Assembly: GCA_027064025.1 (NCBI GenBank)
Contig: JAMOQL010000208.1
Coordinates: 1-38,086, forward strand
Origin: Bacteroidales bacterium
GTDB taxonomy: Bacteria; Bacteroidota; Bacteroidia; Bacteroidales; JAFGXI01
Direction of reading: 5' to 3'
Length of the DNA: 38,086 nt
Part shown: piece by piece, positions 18,801 to 28,265 of the stretch
How positions within the stretch are numbered: the first letter of the stretch is position 1
Layout of the letters: every line of letters begins with the position of its first letter
The notes under the pieces: model-generated
What the model was told of the DNA's origin: nothing
The model's database searches: none
Seen by the model: only the letters and a program-made list of their open reading frames with translations
Program-made: the position numbers and the translations under genes

Positions 18801-20354
18801 TTATTTTTTCTTTACTTCACGTACGCAGTCAATTACAGTTCCGTCTACCCATTTGATGGCTGCGATAACTTTTTCTCCTAATTTTGGTTTATCGGGTTTA
18901 CCACAAATAGCTTCTGCTTCGTCTTTAAGCTCTTGAATAGTTTTAATTGGTAGCCCAGAATCTTTTGCGGCCTCAATCAAATCTTTACGAAGGGGGTTGA
19001 TAGCAATACCTCGTTCGGTAACAATAACATCGATTAATTCGCCAGGGCCACAAATAGTGGTTACCTCGTCCATTATCACAGGAATACGGTCTCTAAACAA
19101 TGGAATAGGAAGTATTACAGTTTTAGAGAATAGGCAATTTTGCCAACCTCCAATACCATGTAACAAATATCCATCGGAATGGGTTACCACATTAGCATTA
19201 AAATTCACATCGACTTCTGTGGCTCCTAAGATTACAATATCTACCAGACCTGCAAAGTTGCCTTTGCTGTGATAATTGTATGATGTAAAAGGACTTGTCC
19301 ATGTGTGATTTGGATTCTCTCCCATTGAGCGAACACCTTCTAAGTCAAATGTTTGCCCGTCTAAAATGTAGTCGATTTGACCTTCTTCTAACATACGAAC
19401 CAGATATTTGTTTGAGCCACCACGAGCAAAACGAGCTTTGATATCTTTCTTTTTCATTATTTTAGAAAAATAGTCGCTTACTGCTAGTGAAGTTCCCCCA
19501 GCACCTGTTTGGAAAGAGAATCCATCTTTTAATAAACCTGTGGCATCGCAAAATTTAGCCGTCATTTCTGCTAAAAGTAAACGGTCTGGACTTTTGGTAA
19601 TTTTAGTTGTTCCCGAAATAATTTTTTCAGGTTCTCCAACTTTATCAATGGCCACCGTAAAATCGACATTATTTCCTTGAATTTGCCATGGCATACAAGG
19701 AAAAGGTACCATATTATCTGTAATTACAATTACTTTGTCGGCATATTCAGAATCTGCTAATGCAAAACCTAAAAGTCCTGATGCACTATTACCGTATAGT
19801 CCGTTGGCATTGCCAAAAGGATCGGCTGTTCCTGCACCAATTATTGCAATATCAATTTCAACTTCTCCATCTTGCACAGCTTGGTATCTACCTCCGTGCG
19901 AACGTAAAATTGCCATTTTTTTCATTTTGCCCTCTGAGGTATATCGACCAAGTGCTCCATTCATTGAACCTTCGATATGCGAGATGGTTCCATCTTCTAG
20001 ATACTGAATTAAATGCTCGTGACAAGGGAAAGAGGCTGAAGGAAACCATCGCAAATCTTTTACTCCCAATTCTTTGGCAATATCAAAAACTTGATTCATT
20101 ATCAAATCTCCATTTCTAAAGTGGTGGTGCGACGAAATAGTCATCCCATCTTTAAGTCCTGCTTTAATTAAGGCATCTTTAATACTTGCAACTTGTTTGT
20201 TCCCGTCAGCAGGGTAATCCTTGTTCGATGTTATTTTATGTGAGTACCGTTTACCTTCAGGCTTGTATTTCCCAACTCCCTGAAAAGGTACTGCTTTTTC
20301 TCCGTTTATTTCCGTAGGTACTAAGCGACCAACTGCGTTTTTTTCAAGTTTCAT
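18801..20354 (-). CDS. citF: Citrate lyase alpha subunit
   Basis: TISSHHHFRNGDLIMNQV, SHGGRYQAVQDGEVEIDIAIIGAGTADPFGNANG, FQTGAGGTSLAVSDYF typical of CitF. Confidence 0.88.
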   Translation of the reverse strand: MKLEKNAVGRLVPTEINGEKAVPFQGVGKYKPEGKRYSHKITSNKDYPADGNKQVASIKDALIKAGLKDGMTISSHHHFRNGDLIMNQVFDIAKELGVKDLRWFPSASFPCHEHLIQYLEDGTISHIEGSMNGALGRYTSEGKMKKMAILRSHGGRYQAVQDGEVEIDIAIIGAGTADPFGNANGLYGNSASGLLGFALADSEYADKVIVITDNMVPFPCMPWQIQGNNVDFTVAIDKVGEPEKIISGTTKITKSPDRLLLAEMTAKFCDATGLLKDGFSFQTGAGGTSLAVSDYFSKIMKKKDIKARFARGGSNKYLVRMLEEGQIDYILDGQTFDLEGVRSMGENPNHTWTSPFTSYNYHSKGNFAGLVDIVILGATEVDVNFNANVVTHSDGYLLHGIGGWQNCLFSKTVILPIPLFRDRIPVIMDEVTTICGPGELIDVIVTERGIAINPLRKDLIEAAKDSGLPIKTIQELKDEAEAICGKPDKPKLGEKVIAAIKWVDGTVIDCVREVKKK

Positions 20355-20388
20355 TATTGTGTAACTTTATATTTTGTTTTATTTATAC

Positions 20389-20499
20389 TAGATGTTAGAC
20401 TTTAGATGTTAGACTTTTGATAGTCAATCTCTTTAGAATTTAATTTCTTAATGTTTTTTGAAAATCTCCATCCGGTCTATCTAATATCTAAACATCAAG
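20389..20499. repeat. Perfect 14-bp tandem duplication (20389-20416) with an approximate inverted counterpart at 20474-20499
   Basis: TAGATGTTAGACTT x2; GGTCTATCTAATATCTAAACATCAAGA resembles the reverse complement GTCTAACATCTAAAGTCTAACATC. Confidence 0.65.
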
Positions 20500-21702
20500 A
20501 AGCCAATCTTTATCAATCATTCCTAACTTAATTGCCAAGTTGATAGTTGTTTCGGCACGTTTAACTACAGGAGCATCAATCATTTTAGTCCCAAGCGATA
20601 CGACTCCAAGTCCTTTTTCTTTAGCTTTTGCGAAAGCTCTAATAATTTTTTGAGCTTTATCAATTTCTATTTGCTCAGGAGCAAATCCTTGCATAATAAC
20701 AGGAATCTGACGAGGATGAATACAACCCATACCTTCGAAACCGAGCGATTTTGATATTCTTACGTTTTCAGCTAAACCTTCCATATCGGAAGTGTCAGAA
20801 AAAACTGAATCGATAGGCTGAATGTTAGCAGCTTTACAGGCGTTAACCATGCGTGTTCTAGCGTATAAAGATTCTGTAGCTTCATTAGTTCTGCGCACGC
20901 CTAAATCAGCAGTGAAGTCTTCTAAACCAATAGCTAAAGAGCAAATATTTGGCGATGCTGTTGCAATTTCGAAAGCATTTTCAACTCCCAAGGCGGATTC
21001 TAAAATGGGCATGTACCAAATTGGATAATCGAAACCTTTTTCTTTACGGATTTTTTCAATTTCGGTATCAATTTTTAGAATTTCTTCAGCACTTTCACAT
21101 TTTGGAATTAATAATAAATTAACATTATGAGCAACCACATAGTGTAAATCTTCTATACCTAAATCGCCTTGATTAATTCGAACCATACGCTCTGCTCCGT
21201 AAAAGTTTACAGAACGTAAAGCATTACGGACTATATAACGAGCTTCGTGTTTTTTGTTTGGAGCAACGGCATCTTCTAAATCTAAAATAATTCCATTAGG
21301 GTAGTGAACGCCAGCGTTGAGCATCATACTAGGATTGTTGCCTGGTAAATACAAACGAGAGAATCTAAATTGTTCTTTTTTTGATGTATTTTTGTTTGCA
21401 TCGATTATTTCAAAAAGATATTCTTTATCAGTATCAATTAATTCTTTGATCGCGGCTTCTAGTCGAGCTGCAATAACATAAGGCAAAGATCCTTTATCAA
21501 TCATTGTTACCTTTGCATTTTTTATTTCGAAAAAATTTAATACATCGGTAATTAACTGACGGTTTGCTTTTCCAAACATGACATCGACTTTCGATTTTAA
21601 CTTGATATCGATACCTCCGTTAGCTGTTAATTCAATACTTAATTCGCAGTCCGAACGAGTTCTAGGACCTAAACTTCCTGCTTTTGCCATAATATTTTCC
21701 AC
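20488..21702 (-). CDS. Fused citrate lyase acyl carrier (gamma, CitD) - beta (CitE) protein
   Basis: N-terminal ~95 aa (AGSLGPRTRSDCELSIEL...GIDIKLKSKVDVMFGKANRQLITDVL...VTMIDKGSLPYVIAARLEAAIKEL) is CitD-like; the rest (RLYLPGNNPSMMLNAGVHYPNGIILDLEDAV...RINQGDLGIEDL...IGLEDFTADLGV...GMGCIHPRQI) is CitE. Confidence 0.85.
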   Translation of the reverse strand: MENIMAKAGSLGPRTRSDCELSIELTANGGIDIKLKSKVDVMFGKANRQLITDVLNFFEIKNAKVTMIDKGSLPYVIAARLEAAIKELIDTDKEYLFEIIDANKNTSKKEQFRFSRLYLPGNNPSMMLNAGVHYPNGIILDLEDAVAPNKKHEARYIVRNALRSVNFYGAERMVRINQGDLGIEDLHYVVAHNVNLLLIPKCESAEEILKIDTEIEKIRKEKGFDYPIWYMPILESALGVENAFEIATASPNICSLAIGLEDFTADLGVRRTNEATESLYARTRMVNACKAANIQPIDSVFSDTSDMEGLAENVRISKSLGFEGMGCIHPRQIPVIMQGFAPEQIEIDKAQKIIRAFAKAKEKGLGVVSLGTKMIDAPVVKRAETTINLAIKLGMIDKDWLLDV

Positions 21703-21945
21703 AATGCTAATATTTTATATTATAATTTATTAAAATCTATCAAAAACAGCAAAGATATGTATTCCTTTTAGATTATCTATTTGAGAATTTGATGTTTATT
21801 AGAATCTTCTTCACCTAATTGGATAAGTCTATATGGTTGGTGGAAATATATAATAGAGTTAGTGTATTTTATTAATGGTGAGAGGTTTTTACTAGTAATC
21901 TTAAGTAAATATTGTTAATCCTGCAATGTTAATTGTAGAGTAAGA

Positions 21946-22386
21946 TTAATGAATTCTTTTAGAGTTGAAAAAATCTTGAAGTAAACTTAAACAGTCGGAT
22001 TCTAAAATTCCAGAAACGATTTTTGTTTTTGGGTGAATAAGAGAAGGAGAGTACAAACTATACCCTTTTTTAGGGTCACTGGCTCCAAATACAATTTTTC
22101 CAATTTGTGTCCATGCCGAAGCACTAGCACACATGTTACAGGGTTCAAGAGTGACGTATAATGTGCAGCTTTTTAAGTATTTATTGGCTAAATATTCCGA
22201 AGCAGAAGTAAAAGCTAGCATTTCTGCATGAGCGGTAAAGTCATTTAATTGCTGGGTTTGATTATGAGCTTTAGCAATAATAGTGTTATTAGATACAATC
22301 ACTGCTCCAACAGGTATTTCTCCTTTTTTGTAAGCTAATTTGGCTTCTTGCAAAGCTATTTTCATAAAGTATTCATCTGTAAACAT
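21946..22386 (-). CDS. tadA: tRNA-adenosine deaminase / nucleoside deaminase
   Basis: GEIPVGAVIV, HAEMLAF and LEPCNMCASA zinc motifs, IVFGASDPKKGY. Confidence 0.8.
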   Translation of the reverse strand: MFTDEYFMKIALQEAKLAYKKGEIPVGAVIVSNNTIIAKAHNQTQQLNDFTAHAEMLAFTSASEYLANKYLKSCTLYVTLEPCNMCASASAWTQIGKIVFGASDPKKGYSLYSPSLIHPKTKIVSGILESDCLSLLQDFFNSKRIH

Positions 22387-22535
22387 CTTGCAAAATTAAT
22401 AAAAGATTATATTTTAGGAGCCTAAATCTTATTTTTACAGCAATATGCTTGTAAATAAATGATATTTATAGGCATTACTTGTAAAGAAAATTATATATGT
22501 TTGTATAGCAAGATTTATGTCTTAAAGAAATAATT

Positions 22536-25112
22536 ATGAAAAAGTTCTTATTTGTAGCATTAATGTTTCTGTCATTTTCTTTATTTTCACAAAAAGAAGA
22601 AGATCCGAGAGAGATTTTTATTAATGCCGAATATCATTATTTATACGAAGAATTCGATCAAGCTTTAGATTTATATTTACAAATTTACCAGAAAGATAGT
22701 GATAATGCCAACCTTAATTATAGGATTGGGCAGAGCATTCTTCATTTAACTAACGAGTTTAAGTATAGAAGAAAAGATGCAATTCCTTATCTAGAGAAAT
22801 CTATAGAACATATGACTCCTGAGTACAATGAAGGTTCCTACAGAGAAAGAAAAGCTCCATTAGAAGCTCTTTTTTACTTGGGTAATGCATATAGATATAA
22901 TCACGAATTTGATAAAGCAGTTATAGTTTACGAGCGGTTTATTGCTTTATTACCACCTACCGATTATTATTATATCGATTATGTTAAACGAGAAAGCCAA
23001 GCTTGTCACAATGCTCAAGAATTAATTTCAGTTCCTGTTAATTATAATACTGAGAGTTTAAACGATATTGTTAATTCGGAAGCTAGTGTAGAAAATTGTC
23101 CTGTTGTTAACTATAACGAGGATGTGATAGTTTATACATCGGGGACTAATAATTCATTTTCGCCAGATATTAATATGGCAGCAATGAATATGGATTATAA
23201 GATGGATCAAATTTATTTTACTCATTTTGTAGATGGAAAATGGACCAAGCCAGTATCTATTAATGAGGATTTAAAAGCAGGAAAGAATACGGTTCCAACG
23301 GCAATTACAGGTGATGGGAAAACCCTTTATACTGTTAGAGACGATAACGATAACGGGAATATTTATGTCAGTCATTTTAAAAATGGCAAGTGGACTAAAA
23401 TGAAGAAACTAAATAAGAAAATTAATTCTTCGGATTGGGAATCTCATGTGTCTATTACAAAAGATGGTAAAACAATATTTTTTACTTCTGATAGACCAGG
23501 AGGGTACGGTGGTCTAGATGTTTATAAATCGAATTGGGACGAGGATGAAGGGGACTGGGGTGATCCCGAAAACTTAGGGCCAACTATTAATTCTATTTAT
23601 GATGAAGAAACTCCATATATTATTAATGATGGTAAAATTTTATATTTTTCGTCGCAAGGCCATTATGGTATGGGCGGTTTCGATATTTTTTATTCTAGTT
23701 TATTAGATAATGGCAAATGGACCTCTCCAATGAATTTAGGTTATCCGTTAAATACTGTTGGTAACGATTTGTTTTATCTCCCACGTAGAAATGGTGAGTA
23801 TGCTATTTTCCCATTAAACGGAAATGATAGAGGACCTAGCCAAGCCAATAATATATATAAAATTAAAGTTCCAGTACCAGGAAATGACTCTACAGAAATA
23901 GAATTGCGCGGAACAGTGAGTATTGAAGATAATAATTGGCCTTTGTATTCGGGAGCTCAAGTTACGGTTATTAATAATAATAATAACGATACATTGGAGT
24001 ATCTAAATATTAATTTGGAGAATGGGAAATACAATACTATTATTTCTGCAGGAAGTTTTAAAGTTGTATATTTTGCTCCAGGTTATGAAACAAGAACAGA
24101 ATATATATTAATTCCAAAGATTTTTGCTAAAACAGAATTTGTTCTCGATGTAACACTTAAACCTCTGTCGGTATCTGAAGGTAAATTTTATGTTATTAAA
24201 AATGTATTCTTCGATTATGGCAAGCACGAATTAACTAAAGATGCTCAAATAGAGATCGAAAAACTTTACGATATTATGTTGGAAAACTCTGACTTATATA
24301 TTGAAGTAGTGGGTTATACCGATTCTAAAAGTAGTGCGGAATTTAATCAAAAACTCTCAGAGAGACGCTCAAAATCGGTAATAGATTATCTTATTGCTAA
24401 AGGCATTTCTAGTCAGAGGTTTATTGCAATAGGGAAAGGTGAAGCAGACCCAATTGCTATTAATCTGAACCCAGATGGTTCTGATAATCCTGAAGGTAGA
24501 AAATTGAACAGAAGAGTCGAGATTAAGCTAATGAATTATAATGGAGATAAAATAGTAGTAGAGAATATTAAAGTTCCGTCTAAACTAATATTTAATAACC
24601 AAGCAAGTTCTATATTATTATTGACTTCTGATAAAGAAATAGATAATAAATATTTCGAAGAGCATTTGCCAAAAGATCTTTTCACAGAGCAATTAAAAAC
24701 AATAAGCAGTAAAAATGAAAGTGGTAAGTATTCTTATTATTTTACAGGATACGATTCTAAAGCAAAAGCATTAAAAGATCTTAATGCATTGGTCGATAAT
24801 GGATTTCCAAATGCACAGATTGTAGAAAAAGGAGTTTCGGAAACTATAAATAAAAGTGCTGTTGTAGATCAAGAGAATCAAACGGGAATATTTACAGTTC
24901 AAATTAAAGCACTTTCTGTGAAAGTTGAGGCTAAAGAATTTACAGATTTAGAAGGTATAAAAGTATATAAAGGGAAAGATGGATTTTACAGGTATACTTT
25001 CGGAGAATTTAAAACTAAGGAAGATGCCGAAGCGGCAAGAGAGCAAATTACAAAACAAGAATTGCTAAAAGATGCTTATATAGTTCTGATTAAAAATTTG
25101 AAGAAGTATTAA
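22536..25112 (+). CDS. PorE-like OmpA-family protein: signal peptide, TPR, PD40/WD40-like propeller, regulatory-like domain, OmpA_C-like domain, C-terminal SPOR-like region
   Basis: EYHYLYEEFDQALDLYLQIYQ TPR; KDGKTIFFTSDRPGGYGGLDVYKS PD40; VFFDYGKHELTKDAQIEIEKL...VGYTDSKSSAEFNQKLSERRSKSVIDYLIAKGI OmpA; IFTVQIKALS...DGFYRYTFGEFKTKEDAEAAREQI SPOR-like. Confidence 0.8.
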   Translation: MKKFLFVALMFLSFSLFSQKEEDPREIFINAEYHYLYEEFDQALDLYLQIYQKDSDNANLNYRIGQSILHLTNEFKYRRKDAIPYLEKSIEHMTPEYNEGSYRERKAPLEALFYLGNAYRYNHEFDKAVIVYERFIALLPPTDYYYIDYVKRESQACHNAQELISVPVNYNTESLNDIVNSEASVENCPVVNYNEDVIVYTSGTNNSFSPDINMAAMNMDYKMDQIYFTHFVDGKWTKPVSINEDLKAGKNTVPTAITGDGKTLYTVRDDNDNGNIYVSHFKNGKWTKMKKLNKKINSSDWESHVSITKDGKTIFFTSDRPGGYGGLDVYKSNWDEDEGDWGDPENLGPTINSIYDEETPYIINDGKILYFSSQGHYGMGGFDIFYSSLLDNGKWTSPMNLGYPLNTVGNDLFYLPRRNGEYAIFPLNGNDRGPSQANNIYKIKVPVPGNDSTEIELRGTVSIEDNNWPLYSGAQVTVINNNNNDTLEYLNINLENGKYNTIISAGSFKVVYFAPGYETRTEYILIPKIFAKTEFVLDVTLKPLSVSEGKFYVIKNVFFDYGKHELTKDAQIEIEKLYDIMLENSDLYIEVVGYTDSKSSAEFNQKLSERRSKSVIDYLIAKGISSQRFIAIGKGEADPIAINLNPDGSDNPEGRKLNRRVEIKLMNYNGDKIVVENIKVPSKLIFNNQASSILLLTSDKEIDNKYFEEHLPKDLFTEQLKTISSKNESGKYSYYFTGYDSKAKALKDLNALVDNGFPNAQIVEKGVSETINKSAVVDQENQTGIFTVQIKALSVKVEAKEFTDLEGIKVYKGKDGFYRYTFGEFKTKEDAEAAREQITKQELLKDAYIVLIKNLKKY

Positions 25113-26008
25113 TCTAGTTTAGATTCAATATAATGCGTTATTTCTTCTATTTGTTTGGGGTTAAACCATTGGTACTCTGAGTCTCGGCGAATCCATGATA
25201 TTTGTTTACGAGCATATCTTCTGGAACTGTTCTGAATATATTTTACCCCCTCCTCTATAGAATGTTTACCATCGAAAGCATCGAATAACTCTTGGTAACC
25301 AACTGTTTTTAAAGCTGTCAAATTTCTATGTGAATAGAGCAATTTAGCCTCTTTTATCAAACCTTCGTTTACCATTGAAATTACTCGTTTGTTAATGCGT
25401 TCGTATAGCAGCTCCCGCTTCATATTAAGAGCTATCTTTATGGTTTTAAAATTTCTAACCTTATCTTTCGTTTTTCTAAAAGATGAATAAGTTCGGTTGG
25501 TTTGAATGCATATTTCTAGGGCTCTAATTAATCGAGCGGGATTATTTAAATCGACAGATTTGTAGTATTCAGGATCCAATATTTGGAGTTGTTTTTGTAA
25601 GCTGATAATTCCATTTTTTTCAAAAGTGCGATTGAGTTTCTGACGAATTTCAGGATCAGGATCTGGCATTAAATCGATGCCCTTGCAAATTGCATTAATA
25701 TATAAACCAGTGCCTCCGGTTAAGATTACGAATTTATTTTTTTTGTGTAATTCTCCGATTACAGAAATCGCTTCATTTTCGTATCTGCTAACGTTATAAT
25801 ATTCGTGTATAGAAATATTTTGAATAAAATGATGCCTAACCAATTTTAATTCTTTAGGAGAAGGAACAGCAGTTCCAATAGACATCTCTTTGTATATTTG
25901 TCGTGAATCGGCTGAAATTATTTCGGTATTGAATTTTTGAGCTAGTTTAACACTCAAATTTGTTTTCCCAATTCCTGTAGGTCCAGTTATAATGATTAGA
26001 TAGTTCAT
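25109..26008 (-). CDS. miaA: tRNA dimethylallyltransferase
   Basis: ITGPTGIGKTNLSVKLAQ, ISADSRQIYKEMSIGTAVPSPKE, LTGGTGLYINAI motifs. Confidence 0.93.
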   Translation of the reverse strand: MNYLIIITGPTGIGKTNLSVKLAQKFNTEIISADSRQIYKEMSIGTAVPSPKELKLVRHHFIQNISIHEYYNVSRYENEAISVIGELHKKNKFVILTGGTGLYINAICKGIDLMPDPDPEIRQKLNRTFEKNGIISLQKQLQILDPEYYKSVDLNNPARLIRALEICIQTNRTYSSFRKTKDKVRNFKTIKIALNMKRELLYERINKRVISMVNEGLIKEAKLLYSHRNLTALKTVGYQELFDAFDGKHSIEEGVKYIQNSSRRYARKQISWIRRDSEYQWFNPKQIEEITHYIESKLD

Positions 26009-26021
26009 TATTCCTTAAGTT

Positions 26022-26543
26022 CTAGAAATCTTCTAAATCGTCAATATTATCAAACGAAATGTTATCATCTTCAAATTCATCAAGGCCACTTTCTTTGGCG
26101 TTGCCTCCTATGTTTTGCATCAAATCGTCTATTTCCTCGTTATCAATATTTATTTGCATAGGAATTTTGCCTTTTACATCAATAGAAAATGCTTTTTCTT
26201 TTGTATCCGTTATTTTGTCAATATTTATGAAAAATGAGCGTTCAGAAAAAAAATCAAATAAATAAAGAAGCTTCTGGTCTTTATTTTTAATTTTAGAGCT
26301 GAGTTTAAAATCATCCATTAGAGCAATATTGCCCATGTCTTCCATATCAATCAACGCTATTTCTTCGTTTTTTTCCCAATCTTCGTTACTCAAGAAAAAA
26401 GAAGCCATTTGCAAAGGGTCATATTCTAAAGCTGTTTGAATAGCTTGGTGTAAATTGCTAAACAAAATATTTTCGTGAGCGATAATTTGCATCTCAAAGT
26501 CTTCAGATTCATCCGAAAACACAGTGATTGTATATTGTTTCAT
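26022..26543 (-). CDS. pRiA4b ORF-3-like / IS1096 passenger-like domain protein
   Basis: N-terminal YTITVFSDESEDFEMQIIAHENILFSNLHQAIQTALEYDPLQMASFFLSNEDWEKNEEIAL pattern; acidic C-terminus. Confidence 0.5.
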   Translation of the reverse strand: MKQYTITVFSDESEDFEMQIIAHENILFSNLHQAIQTALEYDPLQMASFFLSNEDWEKNEEIALIDMEDMGNIALMDDFKLSSKIKNKDQKLLYLFDFFSERSFFINIDKITDTKEKAFSIDVKGKIPMQINIDNEEIDDLMQNIGGNAKESGLDEFEDDNISFDNIDDLEDF

Positions 26544-26567
26544 GATTTTAGTATAGAGGTTAATTGC

Positions 26568-27635
26568 TTATAATTTAGATAAAAACTTTAAGCTATCTAT
26601 TTGGTCTGCATAATCCCATAATTCAGGCTCTTGAGCCATCCCAAAAGGGATACCTCCTTCAATTAACTGATCTTTGCAAGCTATACATTGAATATCGTTG
26701 TTTTGGTTTTTTATTCTGTTTCTTAAGGTTTCGATATTTGAATAATTTTCGTAAAAAATTACAGATAGAGGAGAGTGATGGCCAATATCTTCTTTTAATA
26801 TAACAAAACCATTTTGTAGAAATTTTAATAGATTCATTAGATATACCGATTGATTATAATCGTAATTATTAGCGTATTTATTGTTATTATATACATAACT
26901 AAAGGGTTCTATGGCTTCAAAGAATAATTTAAAATTGTAATTATCAGGGACAAATAGTTTAGATATGTTTCGACATCCTAGTCCATAATAAGAAAAAATA
27001 TCTTTCCCTAGATTGTACAAATCCTCTGAACTTTCTTTCCCAGTTAGTATTGCCCACGAACTTCTGTTTTTTCTAATGATATTAGGTTTTTTTCCAAAAT
27101 AATATTCAAAATAACGAGCAGAATTATCGCTGCCCGTGGCAATAATAGCATCTACGTCTTTAATACGTTCCTCCCACGAGATATAGTCATTAAACCTGGG
27201 TTCTATCTCGATAAGAATATTTGCTAAAAATTTTGGAAGAATATTATCTTTTGAAGATGTTTTCCCAACAAAATGATGTCCAGAAATTAAGACAGATAGA
27301 AAATCATGAAAGCCTACAAGAGGAATATTTCCTGCTTGAACAACTCCAATCTTTTTGCAATTTTTAGAAAAAGAATAAGCGTTAATCCATTTTGATAGGG
27401 TTGGAGTAGTTAATAAATTGGACCAAGCCTCAACAGATTGTAGAACATGGTCTTTAACGAACCAGCGATTGTAAACTTCTGCTTTTTTTATATTAATAAA
27501 AAAATCATCGTAGAATTTGTTATTTAAAATCCTAAGATCGTCGTTTTTTTCAGTAAAAAATTGTTTTAAAAATGTTCCTAGTTTAGCAAAAGCTTCAACT
27601 CGATTATCGATAGTCATACATTTAGTATTAAGCAA
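26568..27635 (-). CDS. Acyl-CoA reductase (LuxC-like)
   Basis: KKIGVVQAGNIPLVGFHDFLSVLISGHHFVGKTSSKDN, AIATGSDNSARYFEYYFG, YGLGCRNISKLFVP typical of LuxC-like reductases. Confidence 0.75.
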   Translation of the reverse strand: MLNTKCMTIDNRVEAFAKLGTFLKQFFTEKNDDLRILNNKFYDDFFINIKKAEVYNRWFVKDHVLQSVEAWSNLLTTPTLSKWINAYSFSKNCKKIGVVQAGNIPLVGFHDFLSVLISGHHFVGKTSSKDNILPKFLANILIEIEPRFNDYISWEERIKDVDAIIATGSDNSARYFEYYFGKKPNIIRKNRSSWAILTGKESSEDLYNLGKDIFSYYGLGCRNISKLFVPDNYNFKLFFEAIEPFSYVYNNNKYANNYDYNQSVYLMNLLKFLQNGFVILKEDIGHHSPLSVIFYENYSNIETLRNRIKNQNNDIQCIACKDQLIEGGIPFGMAQEPELWDYADQIDSLKFLSKL

Positions 27636-27718
27636 GACAATTTCAAAAGAATAACCTTAACCTTGTCACTGAATATTTTTAAGGAATGCTGATTCTCGAA
27701 ATGACTCATAAATTTCTG

Positions 27719-27726
27719 CAAAAGTA
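27719..27726 (-). promoter_or_regulatory. Putative TAnnTTTG -7 element upstream of the acyl-CoA reductase gene
   Basis: Forward CAAAAGTA = minus-strand TACTTTTG, 84 bp before the start codon. Confidence 0.4.
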
Positions 27727-27732
27727 ATAAAA

Positions 27733-28140
27733 TTATGAATTTTTAAACCATTCTAGTGCATCTTCTCTTTTGCTAAAGAATTTAAATTTAATCCCAAATT
27801 TTTTAGTGGAATTCATAATGTTGTTAAGATAATATTTTTGAAAGATATTACCTTCAAACAATACGGCTCCATCTTTTAATTTGTTTTTAATTGCCCTAGG
27901 AAGAGCAATCTCTTGAAACCATTTTCTGTAAGCTGGTGATAATACACCTTGTAATCTTATGTCTGAAAGGAAGTGTACTACTTTTTCAGGGTTGTTTTCT
28001 TGAAAATCTAAAGCATGATTAAATGCGTTTTGATATTCTTCGATACTAATTTTTTTTACCTTTTTCCAAATTATTTGAACTAATTGATCTGTTGGAAAAT
28101 ACTCTACAAGAGCATAGTCTGTTTCTAAAATTGTTTCCAT
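27733..28140 (-). CDS. Hypothetical protein, possibly STAS/SpoIIAA-like fold
   Basis: 135-aa ORF in an otherwise empty stretch with good length and composition; family assignment is weak pattern recognition only. Confidence 0.55.
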   Translation of the reverse strand: METILETDYALVEYFPTDQLVQIIWKKVKKISIEEYQNAFNHALDFQENNPEKVVHFLSDIRLQGVLSPAYRKWFQEIALPRAIKNKLKDGAVLFEGNIFQKYYLNNIMNSTKKFGIKFKFFSKREDALEWFKNS

Positions 28141-28265
28141 AAGTTGCGTAACTTTAATATTATGCTATGAAGATAATACATTTTAATTAAGTTTCTAAGA
28201 AAATAATCGAAATACCTGAATTTCTATGGGTGACTTCGTTGAACGAGTATAAATAAGCAAAATTA

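Noticed and set aside
19735-20119. Antisense ORFs of 90 and 119 aa opposite citF
   Set aside because: They lie wholly inside a well-supported CDS on the other strand, overlap each other in different frames, and show no recognisable domain.
22391-22398. Minus-strand TAATTTTG close to the tadA ATG, suggesting a leaderless transcript
   Set aside because: Such AT-rich matches are frequent by chance and no good -33 element is present.
25109-25112. 4-bp convergent overlap of stop codons between the PorE-like gene and miaA with no obvious terminator
   Set aside because: Shared TTAA at convergent stops is common and needs no special explanation.
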